64,000 bases of DNA from Pseudorhodoferax soli (lineage in GTDB: Bacteria > Pseudomonadota > Gammaproteobacteria > Burkholderiales > Burkholderiaceae_C): contig NZ_QPJK01000013.1 in assembly GCF_003337555.1 (NCBI RefSeq), positions 124,001-188,000 on the forward strand, in the 5' to 3' direction. The notes below the pieces were generated by a model, which worked only from the letters and a program-made list of their open reading frames with translations, did not search any database and was not told the origin of the DNA. Both the position numbers and the translations under genes were made by a program. Of this stretch, positions 6,421 through 15,122 are shown piece by piece; within the stretch, counting starts at the first letter, position 1; each line of letters opens with the position of its first letter.

Positions 6421-7380
6421 TCAGAAACTCACGTCGACAACGACGTTGTCGGTGTAGGTGCCCGGCGCGGGGTTGGCCTGGTCCTGGTAGATGCGCGCGC
6501 TGTACGGAATGGTCTGCACGCTGTTGCCCGTGGCCGGCGCCGGTCCCGGCGCGCGCGTGGCGGGGTCGGCACTGCCCCAGACCGTGTTGTCCACCTTGAA
6601 GATGTCGTAGGCCAGCCGCGAGGTGCCCGACGCCATGCGGCGCCGGCCGCCGCTGGCGTAGCTGCCTGGCGACATGCCGACCGTGTAGACCATGTTGCGG
6701 CTGCACTGCAGGCTGACGTTTTGCGACACCGTGGGAAAGCCGGCAAGCAGCGGTGCGCTGCCGAACGCGACAGGGGGCGCCGTGATGGTGCAGTCGTTGC
6801 TGACGGTCATCGAGATCGTCAGGTTCCGCACGCTGGTGCCGGTGTTGGCGATGCCCACGCACAGGCCGAGTGCGCCGATCAGGCCTTCGCAGATGTTGGC
6901 GTAGGTCCAGGTCACCTGCACGGTGTCGGTGTACACGCCCGCCGGGATGTTCGGCCCCGGCGTGGTGGCGATGTACAGCGGCACGTTGGTGCTGCTGCCC
7001 GAGGCCAGCAGGCCGACCAGGTTGGCGCCGTTCAGATCCACCACCAGCGCGCCGCTGCTGTAGCCGGTGCTGTACCCGGTGTTGCTGTAGATCTGGTAGG
7101 GGATCTGGTAGCTGCTGTTGGTGGTGTTCTTGAGCGTCAGGCCGGTGGTGGCCGCCTGCAGCTGACCCTTGAGCGTGGGCGTGCCGTTCAGCAGGGCCAG
7201 CACCACGCCCGTGCAGCTGAAGTTGAAGAGGGCCGATGTCGTCACCGTGGGGCCGCCCGCCACGCGCTGCGTGGCCACGCTGGGCAGCAGCCCGCCGGTT
7301 TCTGCCATGGTGCAGGCCCGCGCGCCAAGCGGGCTGAGTGCAGCCAGCGCCAGGAGCAGGGCCACAGGCGGGCGTCGCAT
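6421..7380 (-). CDS. Two-domain SCPU tip adhesin, CsuE-like
   Basis: Protein of 319 residues beginning MRRPPVALLLALAAL, a signal peptide cleaved near GARA. Two SCPU domains follow, roughly residues 25-165 and 175-319; each ends in a strand of the form GxYTDxVxVxxxx. Archaic pili (Csu of Acinetobacter) carry one two-domain subunit at the tip, encoded after the usher, as here. The N-terminal domain would bind the surface and the C-terminal domain would join the fibre. It starts 23 bases after the usher stop, so it is cotranscribed. The ligand is unknown. Confidence 0.8.
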   Translation of the reverse strand: MRRPPVALLLALAALSPLGARACTMAETGGLLPSVATQRVAGGPTVTTSALFNFSCTGVVLALLNGTPTLKGQLQAATTGLTLKNTTNSSYQIPYQIYSNTGYSTGYSSGALVVDLNGANLVGLLASGSSTNVPLYIATTPGPNIPAGVYTDTVQVTWTYANICEGLIGALGLCVGIANTGTSVRNLTISMTVSNDCTITAPPVAFGSAPLLAGFPTVSQNVSLQCSRNMVYTVGMSPGSYASGGRRRMASGTSRLAYDIFKVDNTVWGSADPATRAPGPAPATGNSVQTIPYSARIYQDQANPAPGTYTDNVVVDVSF

Positions 7381-7403
7381 GGTGGGGTGCAGCTGGTTCA
7401 AGG

Positions 7404-9770
7404 TCAGCGCCCTTGCTGCGCGTTGGGCGGCAGGGGGCGGCACACCAGCGGGCCGAGCCGGGCCACCCCCGTGGCCTGCTCCGCCAGCGTGAAACGCGCG
7501 CGGCAGCTCGGCACGCCCGCACCACGCACCAGCAGCTCGTTGTCCTGGGCCAGGCCCTCCAGGTACACCTGGCCGTCCCAGCCCAGCGTGGCGCTGCGGC
7601 CCGAGCCCAGCAGCTGCACCGACATGCCCACCGGCAGCGGCTGGCCGGCGGAATCCACCAGCGTGATGCTGGCCGCACGCACCTGCTGGATCGGAAAGCG
7701 CAGCAGCGCGCCGCTGCCCGCGCCCAGCAGCACCCGCTGCTCGGATTGGGCGACCTGCAGGTCCTCGGGCAGGTCCAGCAGATCGATCTCGAAGCGCGCC
7801 GGGTAGTAGGCGTTGACGCCGGGCACCAGCAGGTGGCCGCGCGCGTCGGTGCGGCCGATCACCTGGTTCTCGAAGCGCACCGGCACATCGCCCACCCCGG
7901 TGGCGACCAGCGCGAAGGCGTCGTTGATGCGGTTGGCGGCGAACCAGCCGCCGTCCATGGCCACGAGGGAGCCACTGGCACCGGCCCAGGTGGCGCTGCG
8001 CCCGCCCTGGGCGTAGGCGCCGCCCTGCAGTTGCAGGTGGTCGCCGCGCCAGGTCATGCTGCCCTGGCGGTAGTCGTCCGGGCCGGCGCCGTTGGCGTAC
8101 GAGAGGTTCCACCCCAGGCCACCGGCCGGAGGCGGCGTGCGGCTGTACTGCAGCTGGCGGCCGAAGCCGTTGCGGTCGCGCGTGCCCACCACGCTCATCG
8201 CGCCGCGATCGCCGAGCAGCAGCGTCCATTGCAGCTGCACCAGGTAGTCGTCCGTGCCCAGCGCCTTGTTCAGGTTCATCGACACGAAGCTGCTGCTGCC
8301 CAGCGCACGCGAATAGCTGGCCGTGGCCACGCGGCTGCGCGCGCCGTCACGCGCCCGCGCGTCGAAGTAGCCGATGGCCACCGCGCCGAGCGCTCCCAGC
8401 GAGAGGCTGGTGGTCAGCTGGGTGTTGCTGCGGCCCGCGCTGGCGCCGGCGTCCCGGTCGAGGTCGGCCAGGTCGCGCCAGCCGGCGCTGCGCTGCGTGT
8501 GCTGCAGGGCCAGGCCGAAGCGCTGGGCGTTGTACTGGTAGCCCGCCGTCCATTGCACGCCGTTGCCACCGTGCGCCAGCGCGCCGTTGAGCACGCCGTA
8601 GCGGCCCAGCGTGGCCACCGCGCCGCCACCGCCCACGGTGAGCCCACGCGCCAGTTCGCCGCGCGCCTCCAGCGTCAGTGCATCGCTCCAGCCGTAGCGC
8701 CAGCTGCCGCTGGCCACGGCACGGCCATAGCCGAAGCTGTCCTCGCCGTAGCCGCGCCGCAGCGCCCCGGCCGACACCGCGTAGTCGTCCGTGCCCCGCT
8801 TGAGCAAGGTGCTGGCCACGTAGAACGGCACCGTGGTCAGCACCTGGCGGCCGAGCGCGTCGGTGGTCACCACGGCCGCCTCGCCCGCGCCCGTGATGAA
8901 GGGCATGGTGTTGAGCGTGAAAGGCCCCGGCAGCACGTTCTCGCGGCCCGCCCGCTGGCCGTTGATGAACAGGTCCACGGCCGAGGGCACGGCGGCCTGT
9001 CCCGAGAAGGTGGGCAGCGGATAGGGCACGAGGTCGGGCCGGATCGCGAAGTTGCGCGCCACCTGGATGCCGCCGATGCGCACGGCGCTGCCCCAGGGCA
9101 GCGTGGCCGTGATGAGGTCGCCGGCGGTGACGGTGCGCACGGCGTCGGTGTCCGAGTAGCGCCAGCTGGTGTCGTAGCGCAGGTAGCCCTGGCTGCCGGA
9201 GAAGTTGCCACTGGCGCCGGACCGTGTGTGACGGGCCACGCCGGTGTTGGACCACAGGCCCGAGCGGCCGAACCAGCGCTGCTCCGTCCACAGCGCGGTG
9301 CTGGATTCGGCGCGGCCCGGGTTGCTGGCGTACAGCTCGTAGTTCAGCAGGAAGCCGCGGCCCACCAGCGGGCGCAGCCGGTCGACCGGGCCGCCTGCGC
9401 CCAGCTGCTGCTCGGGCAGCCAGGTGGGCGGCAGCATCAGCTCCAGCCGCTGGGCCACGCTGTCGTAGCGCACACCCAGGCCGTCGATGCGGTCCACCGC
9501 CACCAGCTCGGCACCGGTCGCGGGCGTGCGCACATGCAGCGCGCGCAGCGTGTCGGCGGCCACGTGGTAGCTGCCGTTCTTCACCAACACGGGCACGACC
9601 TGGCCGGTGGCCTGCTGGTTGACCACGAGCTCCAGATACAGCGTCGCCCCGCCCAGCGTGGCTGCGGCGCCGGGCTGCGGCGGCGGTGGCAGCCCCTGGG
9701 CCCGGGCGCAGGCACAGGCGCAAGCCGTCACCGCAGCCGCCAGAGCGATGGAGGGCGCCAGTCCATGCAT
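7404..9770 (-). CDS. Outer-membrane fimbrial usher, CsuD-like
   Basis: Protein of 788 residues, the normal length for ushers of archaic systems. Start MHGLAPSIALAAAV gives a signal peptide rich in Ala and Cys. Then come an N-terminal chaperone-binding region, a long Tyr/Gly/Ser-rich beta-barrel with a plug (for example DLFINGQRAGRENVLPGPF), and C-terminal domains ending in the Cys pair region VPSCRARF and LVCRPLP. Ushers form the outer-membrane pore through which chaperone-subunit complexes are assembled into a pilus. It starts seven bases after the chaperone stop and precedes the tip adhesin, the fixed gene order of the family. Confidence 0.9.
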   Translation of the reverse strand: MHGLAPSIALAAAVTACACACARAQGLPPPPQPGAAATLGGATLYLELVVNQQATGQVVPVLVKNGSYHVAADTLRALHVRTPATGAELVAVDRIDGLGVRYDSVAQRLELMLPPTWLPEQQLGAGGPVDRLRPLVGRGFLLNYELYASNPGRAESSTALWTEQRWFGRSGLWSNTGVARHTRSGASGNFSGSQGYLRYDTSWRYSDTDAVRTVTAGDLITATLPWGSAVRIGGIQVARNFAIRPDLVPYPLPTFSGQAAVPSAVDLFINGQRAGRENVLPGPFTLNTMPFITGAGEAAVVTTDALGRQVLTTVPFYVASTLLKRGTDDYAVSAGALRRGYGEDSFGYGRAVASGSWRYGWSDALTLEARGELARGLTVGGGGAVATLGRYGVLNGALAHGGNGVQWTAGYQYNAQRFGLALQHTQRSAGWRDLADLDRDAGASAGRSNTQLTTSLSLGALGAVAIGYFDARARDGARSRVATASYSRALGSSSFVSMNLNKALGTDDYLVQLQWTLLLGDRGAMSVVGTRDRNGFGRQLQYSRTPPPAGGLGWNLSYANGAGPDDYRQGSMTWRGDHLQLQGGAYAQGGRSATWAGASGSLVAMDGGWFAANRINDAFALVATGVGDVPVRFENQVIGRTDARGHLLVPGVNAYYPARFEIDLLDLPEDLQVAQSEQRVLLGAGSGALLRFPIQQVRAASITLVDSAGQPLPVGMSVQLLGSGRSATLGWDGQVYLEGLAQDNELLVRGAGVPSCRARFTLAEQATGVARLGPLVCRPLPPNAQQGR

Positions 9771-9777
9771 CGTGCCG

Positions 9778-10551
9778 CTACTGCGCCACGAAGGCGGTGG
9801 CGGCTTCGGCGTTGTTGACGCGCGCCTGCGGGACATGGCCGGGCGGCGGTGCCTGGTCGAGCTTCCAGCGCATCTCGGCGCCCGGCAGCACATAGCCGAG
9901 CAGGCCGGGGTTGACGGTGACCACGCTGTCGCCGCGCACCCACTGCACGGCCGTGAGGCGCGCATGGGCGCGTCCGTCGTTGCGCACGAACAGGTAGTGC
10001 CCGTCCATGCCGCGCTCGGTGCGCCAGCGCAACTCGGCCCTGGCGGCCGTCGCAGGGTCGCGTGGCTTGTCGGCACGCGGCTTGGTCCAGTGGTTCTTGC
10101 CCGAGACGAACAGCGGCACCGAGTAGCGGATCTGCAGCTTGATGCCCATGGCGCTGCCTTGGCGCTGGCCATCCTCGGCGCCGTCGGCGTTCGGCAGTTC
10201 GTCCACCAGCACGCGGTACGCGAGTTCGGTGCCGTCGGGCGCAGGCCGGGTGTTCATGAGCCGCACCAGCTGGCGCTGGCCGGCCGGCACCACGGCCATG
10301 GGCGGGCTGGCGATCACGGTTTCCTGCGGCGCGTAGCCGTCGATCCGGTCGGCCTGGCTCCAGGCCAGCACCCGGATCTGCAGCGACATCGGCTGCTGGC
10401 CGCGGTTCTCCAGCCACAGGGCCGCGGCGCGCTGGTCCTCCTCGATGACCGGGTCGAGCGGCCAGATCATCAGCGAGGACTGGGCCTGTGCCTGGGCCGT
10501 GGCCAGGCAGCCCGCCAGGGCCAGCGCTTGCAGGCGGTGGGGGCGCGACAT
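9778..10551 (-). CDS. Periplasmic pilus chaperone, CsuC-like
   Basis: Protein of 257 residues starting MSRPHRLQALALAG with a signal peptide ending AQAQAQS. It has the PapD-like two-immunoglobulin layout: an N-terminal domain with LWLENRGQQPMSLQIRV and a G1-like strand near YSVPLFV, then a C-terminal domain with VRNDGRAHARLTAVQW. Chaperones of this family hold pilus subunits in the periplasm by donating a strand. It is eight bases downstream of a pilin gene and seven bases upstream of the usher. Its N-terminal arm (SLMIWPLDPVIEE) resembles that of archaic-type chaperones. Confidence 0.9.
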   Translation of the reverse strand: MSRPHRLQALALAGCLATAQAQAQSSLMIWPLDPVIEEDQRAAALWLENRGQQPMSLQIRVLAWSQADRIDGYAPQETVIASPPMAVVPAGQRQLVRLMNTRPAPDGTELAYRVLVDELPNADGAEDGQRQGSAMGIKLQIRYSVPLFVSGKNHWTKPRADKPRDPATAARAELRWRTERGMDGHYLFVRNDGRAHARLTAVQWVRGDSVVTVNPGLLGYVLPGAEMRWKLDQAPPPGHVPQARVNNAEAATAFVAQ

Positions 10552-10559
10552 CGGCTTTC

Positions 10560-11123
10560 CTACCAACTGAAGATGACCTGCAGCGTGTCGGTGTAGTTGC
10601 CCGCCGGCAAGCCGGCGCCCGGTGCGCTCGCGCGGCCGTAGACCGGCACCAGCGTGGGCCCGGCGCTGGCATCCACAGACACTCCCACGCCCGGCGCCAC
10701 GACGGCGCCGCCACCGGGCTGGGTGGTCAGCATGTAAGGAAGGTAAGAGCTGCCGTAGCGCATGCGGCGCTGGCCGCCCACGGCGTTCTGGCCGCCGTCG
10801 ATGGTCATCGTGACCGTGGCGCCCGGCGTGCACTGCACCTGCGCGGGGCTGGCCGCCATGCCGATGGCGGCGTCGTAGTTGCCCGCCTGCACGGCCGGGT
10901 GGCTGCCGAAATCGAGCTTGCCGAAGCCGATGCCGCTCGTCTGGGAGACGTTGCCCACCACCCAGCAGCCCGACGAGACGGTCGCGCTAACCAGGAAGTT
11001 GGCGGTGGTGGGCACCTTCGTGCTGGCGCGCGACGGGCCACTGCCCGTGAGGGCCAGCACTGCGCCACAACCCAGCGCGGCAAGCCGCATCGCCATCTGC
11101 ACGGAATCCATTCCTTGCAACAT
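10560..11123 (-). CDS. Spore coat U domain pilin, CsuA/CsuB-like
   Basis: One SCPU domain with signal peptide (LGCGAVLALTG) and Cys pair (SSGCWVVG, VQCTPG), ending TDTLQVIFSW. The start is uncertain: ATGs at 11123, 11111 and 11096 are in frame, none with a well-spaced ribosome site; the signal peptide is kept in all. It differs clearly from the pilins at 11187-11771 and 5662-6234, so it is probably an adaptor or minor subunit like CsuA or CsuB. It sits between the first pilin and the chaperone and is cotranscribed with them. Confidence 0.85.
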   Translation of the reverse strand: MLQGMDSVQMAMRLAALGCGAVLALTGSGPSRASTKVPTTANFLVSATVSSGCWVVGNVSQTSGIGFGKLDFGSHPAVQAGNYDAAIGMAASPAQVQCTPGATVTMTIDGGQNAVGGQRRMRYGSSYLPYMLTTQPGGGAVVAPGVGVSVDASAGPTLVPVYGRASAPGAGLPAGNYTDTLQVIFSW

Positions 11124-11186
11124 GGCCGAATTTTGAACCAATCCCCCCTAATTTCGTGCTAGGGATCGCCCGAATGTGTGAATACG

Positions 11187-11771
11187 TCACCAAGCCAGTG
11201 TGACCTGCAGCACATCGGTGTAGGTGCCGGACACGAGTGCGGCCGGGCTCGTCTTGTTGATGCGGCCATAGATCGGCAGTGGCAGGGCCACGCCAGTGCC
11301 CGGCAGCGTCACGCCGACAGCGCTGGCGCTGGTCGGGTAGGCGCTGGTCATGCCGGCGTCGCTGTAGACCTCGTAGGGCAGGTAGCTGGAGGTGCCCAGC
11401 TTCATGGCACGCGAGCCGATGCCGACCGAGCCGCCCTGGCCCGCGTTGTTGCCGCCGCTGACGGTGATGGACAGGGAGGTCACGTCGGGCGAGCACAGGA
11501 TCTGGGTGGCACCGGCGCCGCCGGCACCGCCCGAGGAGGTCGCGGCCAGGATGCCGGTGAAGGTGGCCGGCTGGGTGCCGAAGTCCAGGGTGCCGAAGTT
11601 CACGCCGGTGGCGCCGGCGCCGGGAGCGCCGGAAACGATGCAGCCGGCTTGCAGGGTCATCTGGGCGTTGAGCTGGCCGGCCAGCGAGCCGGCGGCGATC
11701 ACATTGGACGAAGCCAGCACCGCCAGGGCGGACAGGGCAGCCAGGGAGATCTTGGTGGCGGTGCGTTGCAT
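11187..11771 (-). CDS. Spore coat U domain major pilin, CsuA/B-like
   Basis: Protein of 194 residues. The ATG at 11771 follows GAGG at a normal distance; the signal peptide ends near SNVIAAG. One SCPU domain with Cys pair (AGCIVSG, ILCSPDV) and C-terminal TDVLQVTLAW. As the first gene of the cluster it occupies the position of the major pilin CsuA/B in the Acinetobacter csu operon. A close paralogue ends the cluster at 5662-6234. The upstream region 11772-12145 carries two palindromes and should hold the operon promoter. Confidence 0.85.
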   Translation of the reverse strand: MQRTATKISLAALSALAVLASSNVIAAGSLAGQLNAQMTLQAGCIVSGAPGAGATGVNFGTLDFGTQPATFTGILAATSSGGAGGAGATQILCSPDVTSLSITVSGGNNAGQGGSVGIGSRAMKLGTSSYLPYEVYSDAGMTSAYPTSASAVGVTLPGTGVALPLPIYGRINKTSPAALVSGTYTDVLQVTLAW

Positions 11772-11804
11772 GGTGAACCTCGTTGCGGTGGGTTGTGGGG
11801 GTGG

Positions 11805-11842
11805 CGGATCGCTGTGATCCGATGGGTTGAATTGTTCAACCC
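11805..11842. promoter_or_regulatory. Two adjacent palindromes upstream of the pilus operon
   Basis: CGGATC-GCTGT-GATCCG (11805-11821) is followed directly by GGGTTGAA-TTG-TTCAACCC (11824-11842), whose arms match perfectly over eight bases. They lie 34-71 bases before the first pilin start, in its promoter or leader, and could be operators or leader hairpins. The rest of the gap 11843-12145 shows only the ribosome site AAAGGAG of the gene at 12146. Confidence 0.6.
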
Positions 11843-12145
11843 GGGTGCCCTGCAACCGTGGAGCAACGGTGGCGCTTTGTGGCGCAGTACGACACAGTCG
11901 CGCCACATTTGGCCGGTCCGGCGTGCGGCCCGGCGGGTGGCCTGGGGGTCCTTCGCGCCCCCGTGCAAGGCCGCGGCGCCGTGCCAGCGCCATGCGCTGC
12001 TGGTGCCACGCTGACCGCTTGAGAGAGACCGGCGACCGCTCGCCTGCGGCTTCACGCGTGCAGCGGGCCGCACTCGCGCACTGCCGCGGGCGGGAACGCC
12101 CTTTGCCCTGGCAGCCAGGTCTTTCAATCCAAAGGAGCAACACGC

Positions 12146-12775
12146 ATGACAGGCATCATCCGCAAGACACCGCTGGCACTGCGCCTGGGCATGGGCGGCA
12201 CCGCCCTGTGCCTGGCGCTGGCGGCGGCGGCACAGACCGGCCCAGCCACACAGGGCGGCACCGCGGCCGGGCAGGGCGCCGGCAGCGAACGCGCGGGCCG
12301 TGCGGCGTCGCAGCTGTCGCGCGCCGACACCGCCTTCATGAAGCAGGCGGCCGAGAACAACCACGCCGAGATCGAGAGCAGCAAGCTGGCCATGCAGAAG
12401 GCCAGCGATCCGGCGGTCAAGGGCTTTGCCCAGCAGATGGTGGCCGACCACGGCAAGACCGGCCAGGAACTCGCCGCCCTGGCCAGTGCCAAGGGTGTGG
12501 AGCTGCCGGACGGGCCCTCGCTGATGCAGAAGGCCAAGCTCAAGCTGCTCGAGGCGGCCGACGGTGCCGACTTCGACCGCCGCTATGCCGAGACCATGGG
12601 CCTGGCCGCCCACCGCGACACCATCGCGCTGTTCCAGAAGGCGGCCAAGGAGGCGCGCGACCCCGAAGTCAAGGCCTTCGCCACCAAGACGCTTCCAGCG
12701 CTGCAGGGCCACCTGGACATGGCGCAAAAGCTGCCGGCCGCCCATGACGCCGGCAAAGGCCACGGCAAGCGTTGA
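12146..12775 (+). CDS. DUF4142 ferritin-like periplasmic protein
   Basis: Protein of 209 residues with an N-terminal signal peptide (ALCLALAAAAQTG), an Ala/Gly/Gln-rich linker, and a DUF4142 domain from about residue 55 to 195. Typical family features are seen: DTAFMKQAAENNHAEIE, VKGFAQQMVADHGKT and a closing HLDMAQKL. DUF4142 has a ferritin-like four-helix fold; its role is unproven, but it is often found among envelope and stress genes. The start is set by AAAGGAG at 12131-12137. It is transcribed divergently from the pilus operon and convergently with malQ. Confidence 0.85.
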   Translation: MTGIIRKTPLALRLGMGGTALCLALAAAAQTGPATQGGTAAGQGAGSERAGRAASQLSRADTAFMKQAAENNHAEIESSKLAMQKASDPAVKGFAQQMVADHGKTGQELAALASAKGVELPDGPSLMQKAKLKLLEAADGADFDRRYAETMGLAAHRDTIALFQKAAKEARDPEVKAFATKTLPALQGHLDMAQKLPAAHDAGKGHGKR

Positions 12776-12807
12776 GCGTGTAGAAACGGCGGCAACTTCT
12801 GCCGGCC

Positions 12808-12831
12808 GGCGCGCCCTTCAGGGGGCGCGCC
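12808..12831. terminator. GC-rich stem-loop between convergent genes
   Basis: GGCGCGCCC and GGGCGCGCC pair perfectly over nine bases around a six-base loop, between the DUF4142 stop and the malQ stop; the loop contains the malQ stop codon. No T-run follows on either strand, so termination here, if any, is not of the classic intrinsic kind. Confidence 0.4.
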
Positions 12832-14914
12832 AGCTGCGCCGGGCCAGTGCCTGGACCACCGCCTGCAGGCCAGGGTGGTCGGCCAGCGCCTCCAGCGCCG
12901 GGCCCAGCTTGCGGCGCCAGTTCGGGAACTGGTCTTCGCGCGTGCCGGGCAGGTTGACCTGCAGCGGCTGCAGCGTGGCGTCCTCCAGCTGCACGCCGAG
13001 CAGCCAGCACGGCGTGCCCGCAAGGTAGGCGTGGACGGCCGCCAGCAGCGCGGTGTCCACCTGCGCCGGCGCATCGGCAGCGGCCGGCCACAGCCCGGCC
13101 TGGGCCAGCGCCTGCAGCAGGGCCTGGCGCACGGCGGCGCGCTGGCGTTGGGCGGCCGGCAGGTCCACGTGCTGCCCCAGCTGCTGTTGCAGCTGCAGGT
13201 CCAGGCCCTGCCAGAAGCCGGCCAGCGTGGGCAGGTCGTGTGTGCCGAAAGCCGCAAAGGCCTGGGCCGGGAAGCCGGCCGGCGCCGTGAAGCGGCCCTG
13301 CGCGTCCTGCGCGAACATCAGCGGCCGGTACGACAGCACGCAGCCCTGCTGCATGGCCGTCTGCATCTCGGCCGGCACCGTGCCCAGGTCTTCGCCCACC
13401 ACCAGGCAGCGCTGGCGGTGGCTCTCCAGCGCCAGCAGGCCCATCAGGTCCTCGGCGGGATAGCGCACGTAGACGCCGCCATCGGCGCCGGTCCAGAACA
13501 GCCGCATCAGCACCATCACATGGTCCAGCCGCAGCGCACCGGCGCTGCGCATGTTGGCGCGCAGCGTGTCGATGAAGGGCTGGTAGCCGGTCGCGCGCAG
13601 GGCCGGTGGGGTGGGCGGCGCCAGGCCCCAGTCCTGCCCCGAGGGCTGCAGCAGGTCTGGCGGCGCACCGATGCGCATGTCCAGTGCGTACAGCTGCGGC
13701 CGCAGCCAGGTTTCCGAGCCGCCGGGGTCCACGCCGACCGCCAGGTCGCGGTACAGGCCGATCGGCATGCCGGCGCGGCGTGCATGCGCCTGCACATCGG
13801 CCAGCTGCTGCTCGGCCAGGAACTGCAGCCACATGCGGTAGCGCACGCTGTCCGCATGCATGGCGCAGAAGGCCTGCACGGCCGCGCCCTGCGGGTCGCG
13901 GTAGTCCTCGGGCCAGTCCTGCCAGCCGCCGATGCCGCTGTGGCGCTGTGCCAGGTGCGCCTGCAGCGCCTCATAGATTGCGTGCATGCCCAGCCGCGCG
14001 CGCTGCTCCAGCAGGAAGGCACGGAAGGCGCGGCTGCCGGCCGCAGGCCAGGCGTGCTGCGCATCGACATGGCGCCAGACCACGGCCAGCAGCTCCTCCT
14101 TGGCGGCGGCCACGGCGGCGTAGTCCACGAGTTCGCCGTCGCGCAGGGCCTGCAGGCGCTGCTGGTAGGCCGCATCGTTCCAGAGCACGCGGGCCTCGGC
14201 GCAATCGCTGGCGGCCACCACGGCCTCCAGGTCCAGGTACAGCGGGTTCAGCGCCAGCCGGCTGGAGGGGCTGTAGGGGCTCGCACGCTCCGGCTGGTGC
14301 GGGAACAGCGCATGCAGCGGATTCAGCCCGATGAAGGCCGCGCCTTGGGCGGCCGCCAGGTCCACCAGCCGGCGCAGGTCGCCGAAGTCGCCGATGCCGC
14401 AGTTGTGCGCCGAGCGCAGCGCGTACAGCTGCACCGTGTAGCCCCACCAGCGCGCGCCGTGCTGCAGCGCTGCCGGTGCCCAGCAGCGCGCGGGCGCCAC
14501 GGCCACGCGGCATTGCTGGCGGCCCGCGGCCGTGCGCACGCGCAGCCGGTAGTAGCCCGGCGCCAGCGCGGCAGAGTGGGCGATGCTGGCCGTGCCAGCA
14601 GCGAAGGCCACGGCGCCGTGCGCCAGTGCCGGGGCGCCGACCAGTTCTTCGTCCTGCAGCTCCCATTGCGCGGGCGTGTCGTCGGTGGCCTGCCAGCGCA
14701 GCTGCAAGGGCTGGCCTTCGCGCAGCACGTGGCAGGCCGGCAGGCCGGCCGGCGTGCCGGGCCCGTCCGGCGCCATGCCCATGGCGGCCAGCGCACGCCG
14801 CAGCGCCGCCTCGGGCACCCGGCGCTCGCTGCCGTCGAAGGCCTCGTAGCGCTCCAGCACGCCGGCGGCGGCGGCGCAGCGGGCCCAGTCCTCGGGCGAT
14901 GCGCCGGCGCTCAC
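12818..14914 (-). CDS. malQ: 4-alpha-glucanotransferase (amylomaltase)
   Basis: Cytoplasmic GH77 enzyme of 698 residues that moves glucan segments between maltodextrins or onto glucose. GH77 marks are clear: NCGIGDFGDLRRLVDLAA, SPYSPSSRLALNPLYLDLE, the nucleophile Asp in LRLDHVM, the acid/base Glu in VVGEDLGTVP, and the third Asp in FGTHDLPTL. The start is taken as the GTG at 14914, which overlaps the stop of the treZ remnant (GTGA). In related genomes malQ sits between treZ and treY of the maltooligosyl-trehalose route; here no treY is seen and treZ is reduced, so MalQ probably serves glycogen/maltodextrin turnover alone. Confidence 0.92.
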   Translation of the reverse strand: MSAGASPEDWARCAAAAGVLERYEAFDGSERRVPEAALRRALAAMGMAPDGPGTPAGLPACHVLREGQPLQLRWQATDDTPAQWELQDEELVGAPALAHGAVAFAAGTASIAHSAALAPGYYRLRVRTAAGRQQCRVAVAPARCWAPAALQHGARWWGYTVQLYALRSAHNCGIGDFGDLRRLVDLAAAQGAAFIGLNPLHALFPHQPERASPYSPSSRLALNPLYLDLEAVVAASDCAEARVLWNDAAYQQRLQALRDGELVDYAAVAAAKEELLAVVWRHVDAQHAWPAAGSRAFRAFLLEQRARLGMHAIYEALQAHLAQRHSGIGGWQDWPEDYRDPQGAAVQAFCAMHADSVRYRMWLQFLAEQQLADVQAHARRAGMPIGLYRDLAVGVDPGGSETWLRPQLYALDMRIGAPPDLLQPSGQDWGLAPPTPPALRATGYQPFIDTLRANMRSAGALRLDHVMVLMRLFWTGADGGVYVRYPAEDLMGLLALESHRQRCLVVGEDLGTVPAEMQTAMQQGCVLSYRPLMFAQDAQGRFTAPAGFPAQAFAAFGTHDLPTLAGFWQGLDLQLQQQLGQHVDLPAAQRQRAAVRQALLQALAQAGLWPAAADAPAQVDTALLAAVHAYLAGTPCWLLGVQLEDATLQPLQVNLPGTREDQFPNWRRKLGPALEALADHPGLQAVVQALARRSWRAP

Positions 14915-15061
14915 AGCGCGGTCTCCCGGCCGATCGGCGAGCGCGCGGCCAGGCCGCGGCAGGCCGCGCCGCTGCGCGCCGCTGGCGCCCACCGCCGCAA
15001 GCCCGCGCCGCCCTCGCAGCGGACCGGAAGGCCGAAGGGCATGGGATGGCTGGCGTGCATG
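14911..15061 (-). pseudogene. treZ: Remnant of treZ (maltooligosyltrehalose trehalohydrolase)
   Basis: A 49-codon frame starting MHASHPMPFGLPV, preceded by GAGGAA at good spacing. HPMPFG followed by LRRWAPAARS matches the N-terminus of TreZ proteins (MPFGxxxx...FRLWAPAARSVEL). After about 30 residues the similarity stops, and the frame ends in an overlap with the malQ start. The catalytic GH13 domain of about 550 residues is absent, so the gene is dead. The in-frame overlap with malQ suggests an internal deletion that kept translational coupling. The family call rests on a short stretch. Confidence 0.5.
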
Positions 15062-15122
15062 GCGGATTCCTCTGGTGGGCGCGGTGTGGCGGTGCGCTGG
15101 CCGGCAAACGCCGTGCCCGGGT

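Noticed and set aside
7338-9818. Long open frame of 826 codons antisense to the usher gene
   Set aside because: It is a shadow of high third-position GC on the other strand. The usher frame has a signal peptide, family motifs and correct neighbours; the antisense product is low-complexity Arg/Ala/His/Gln.
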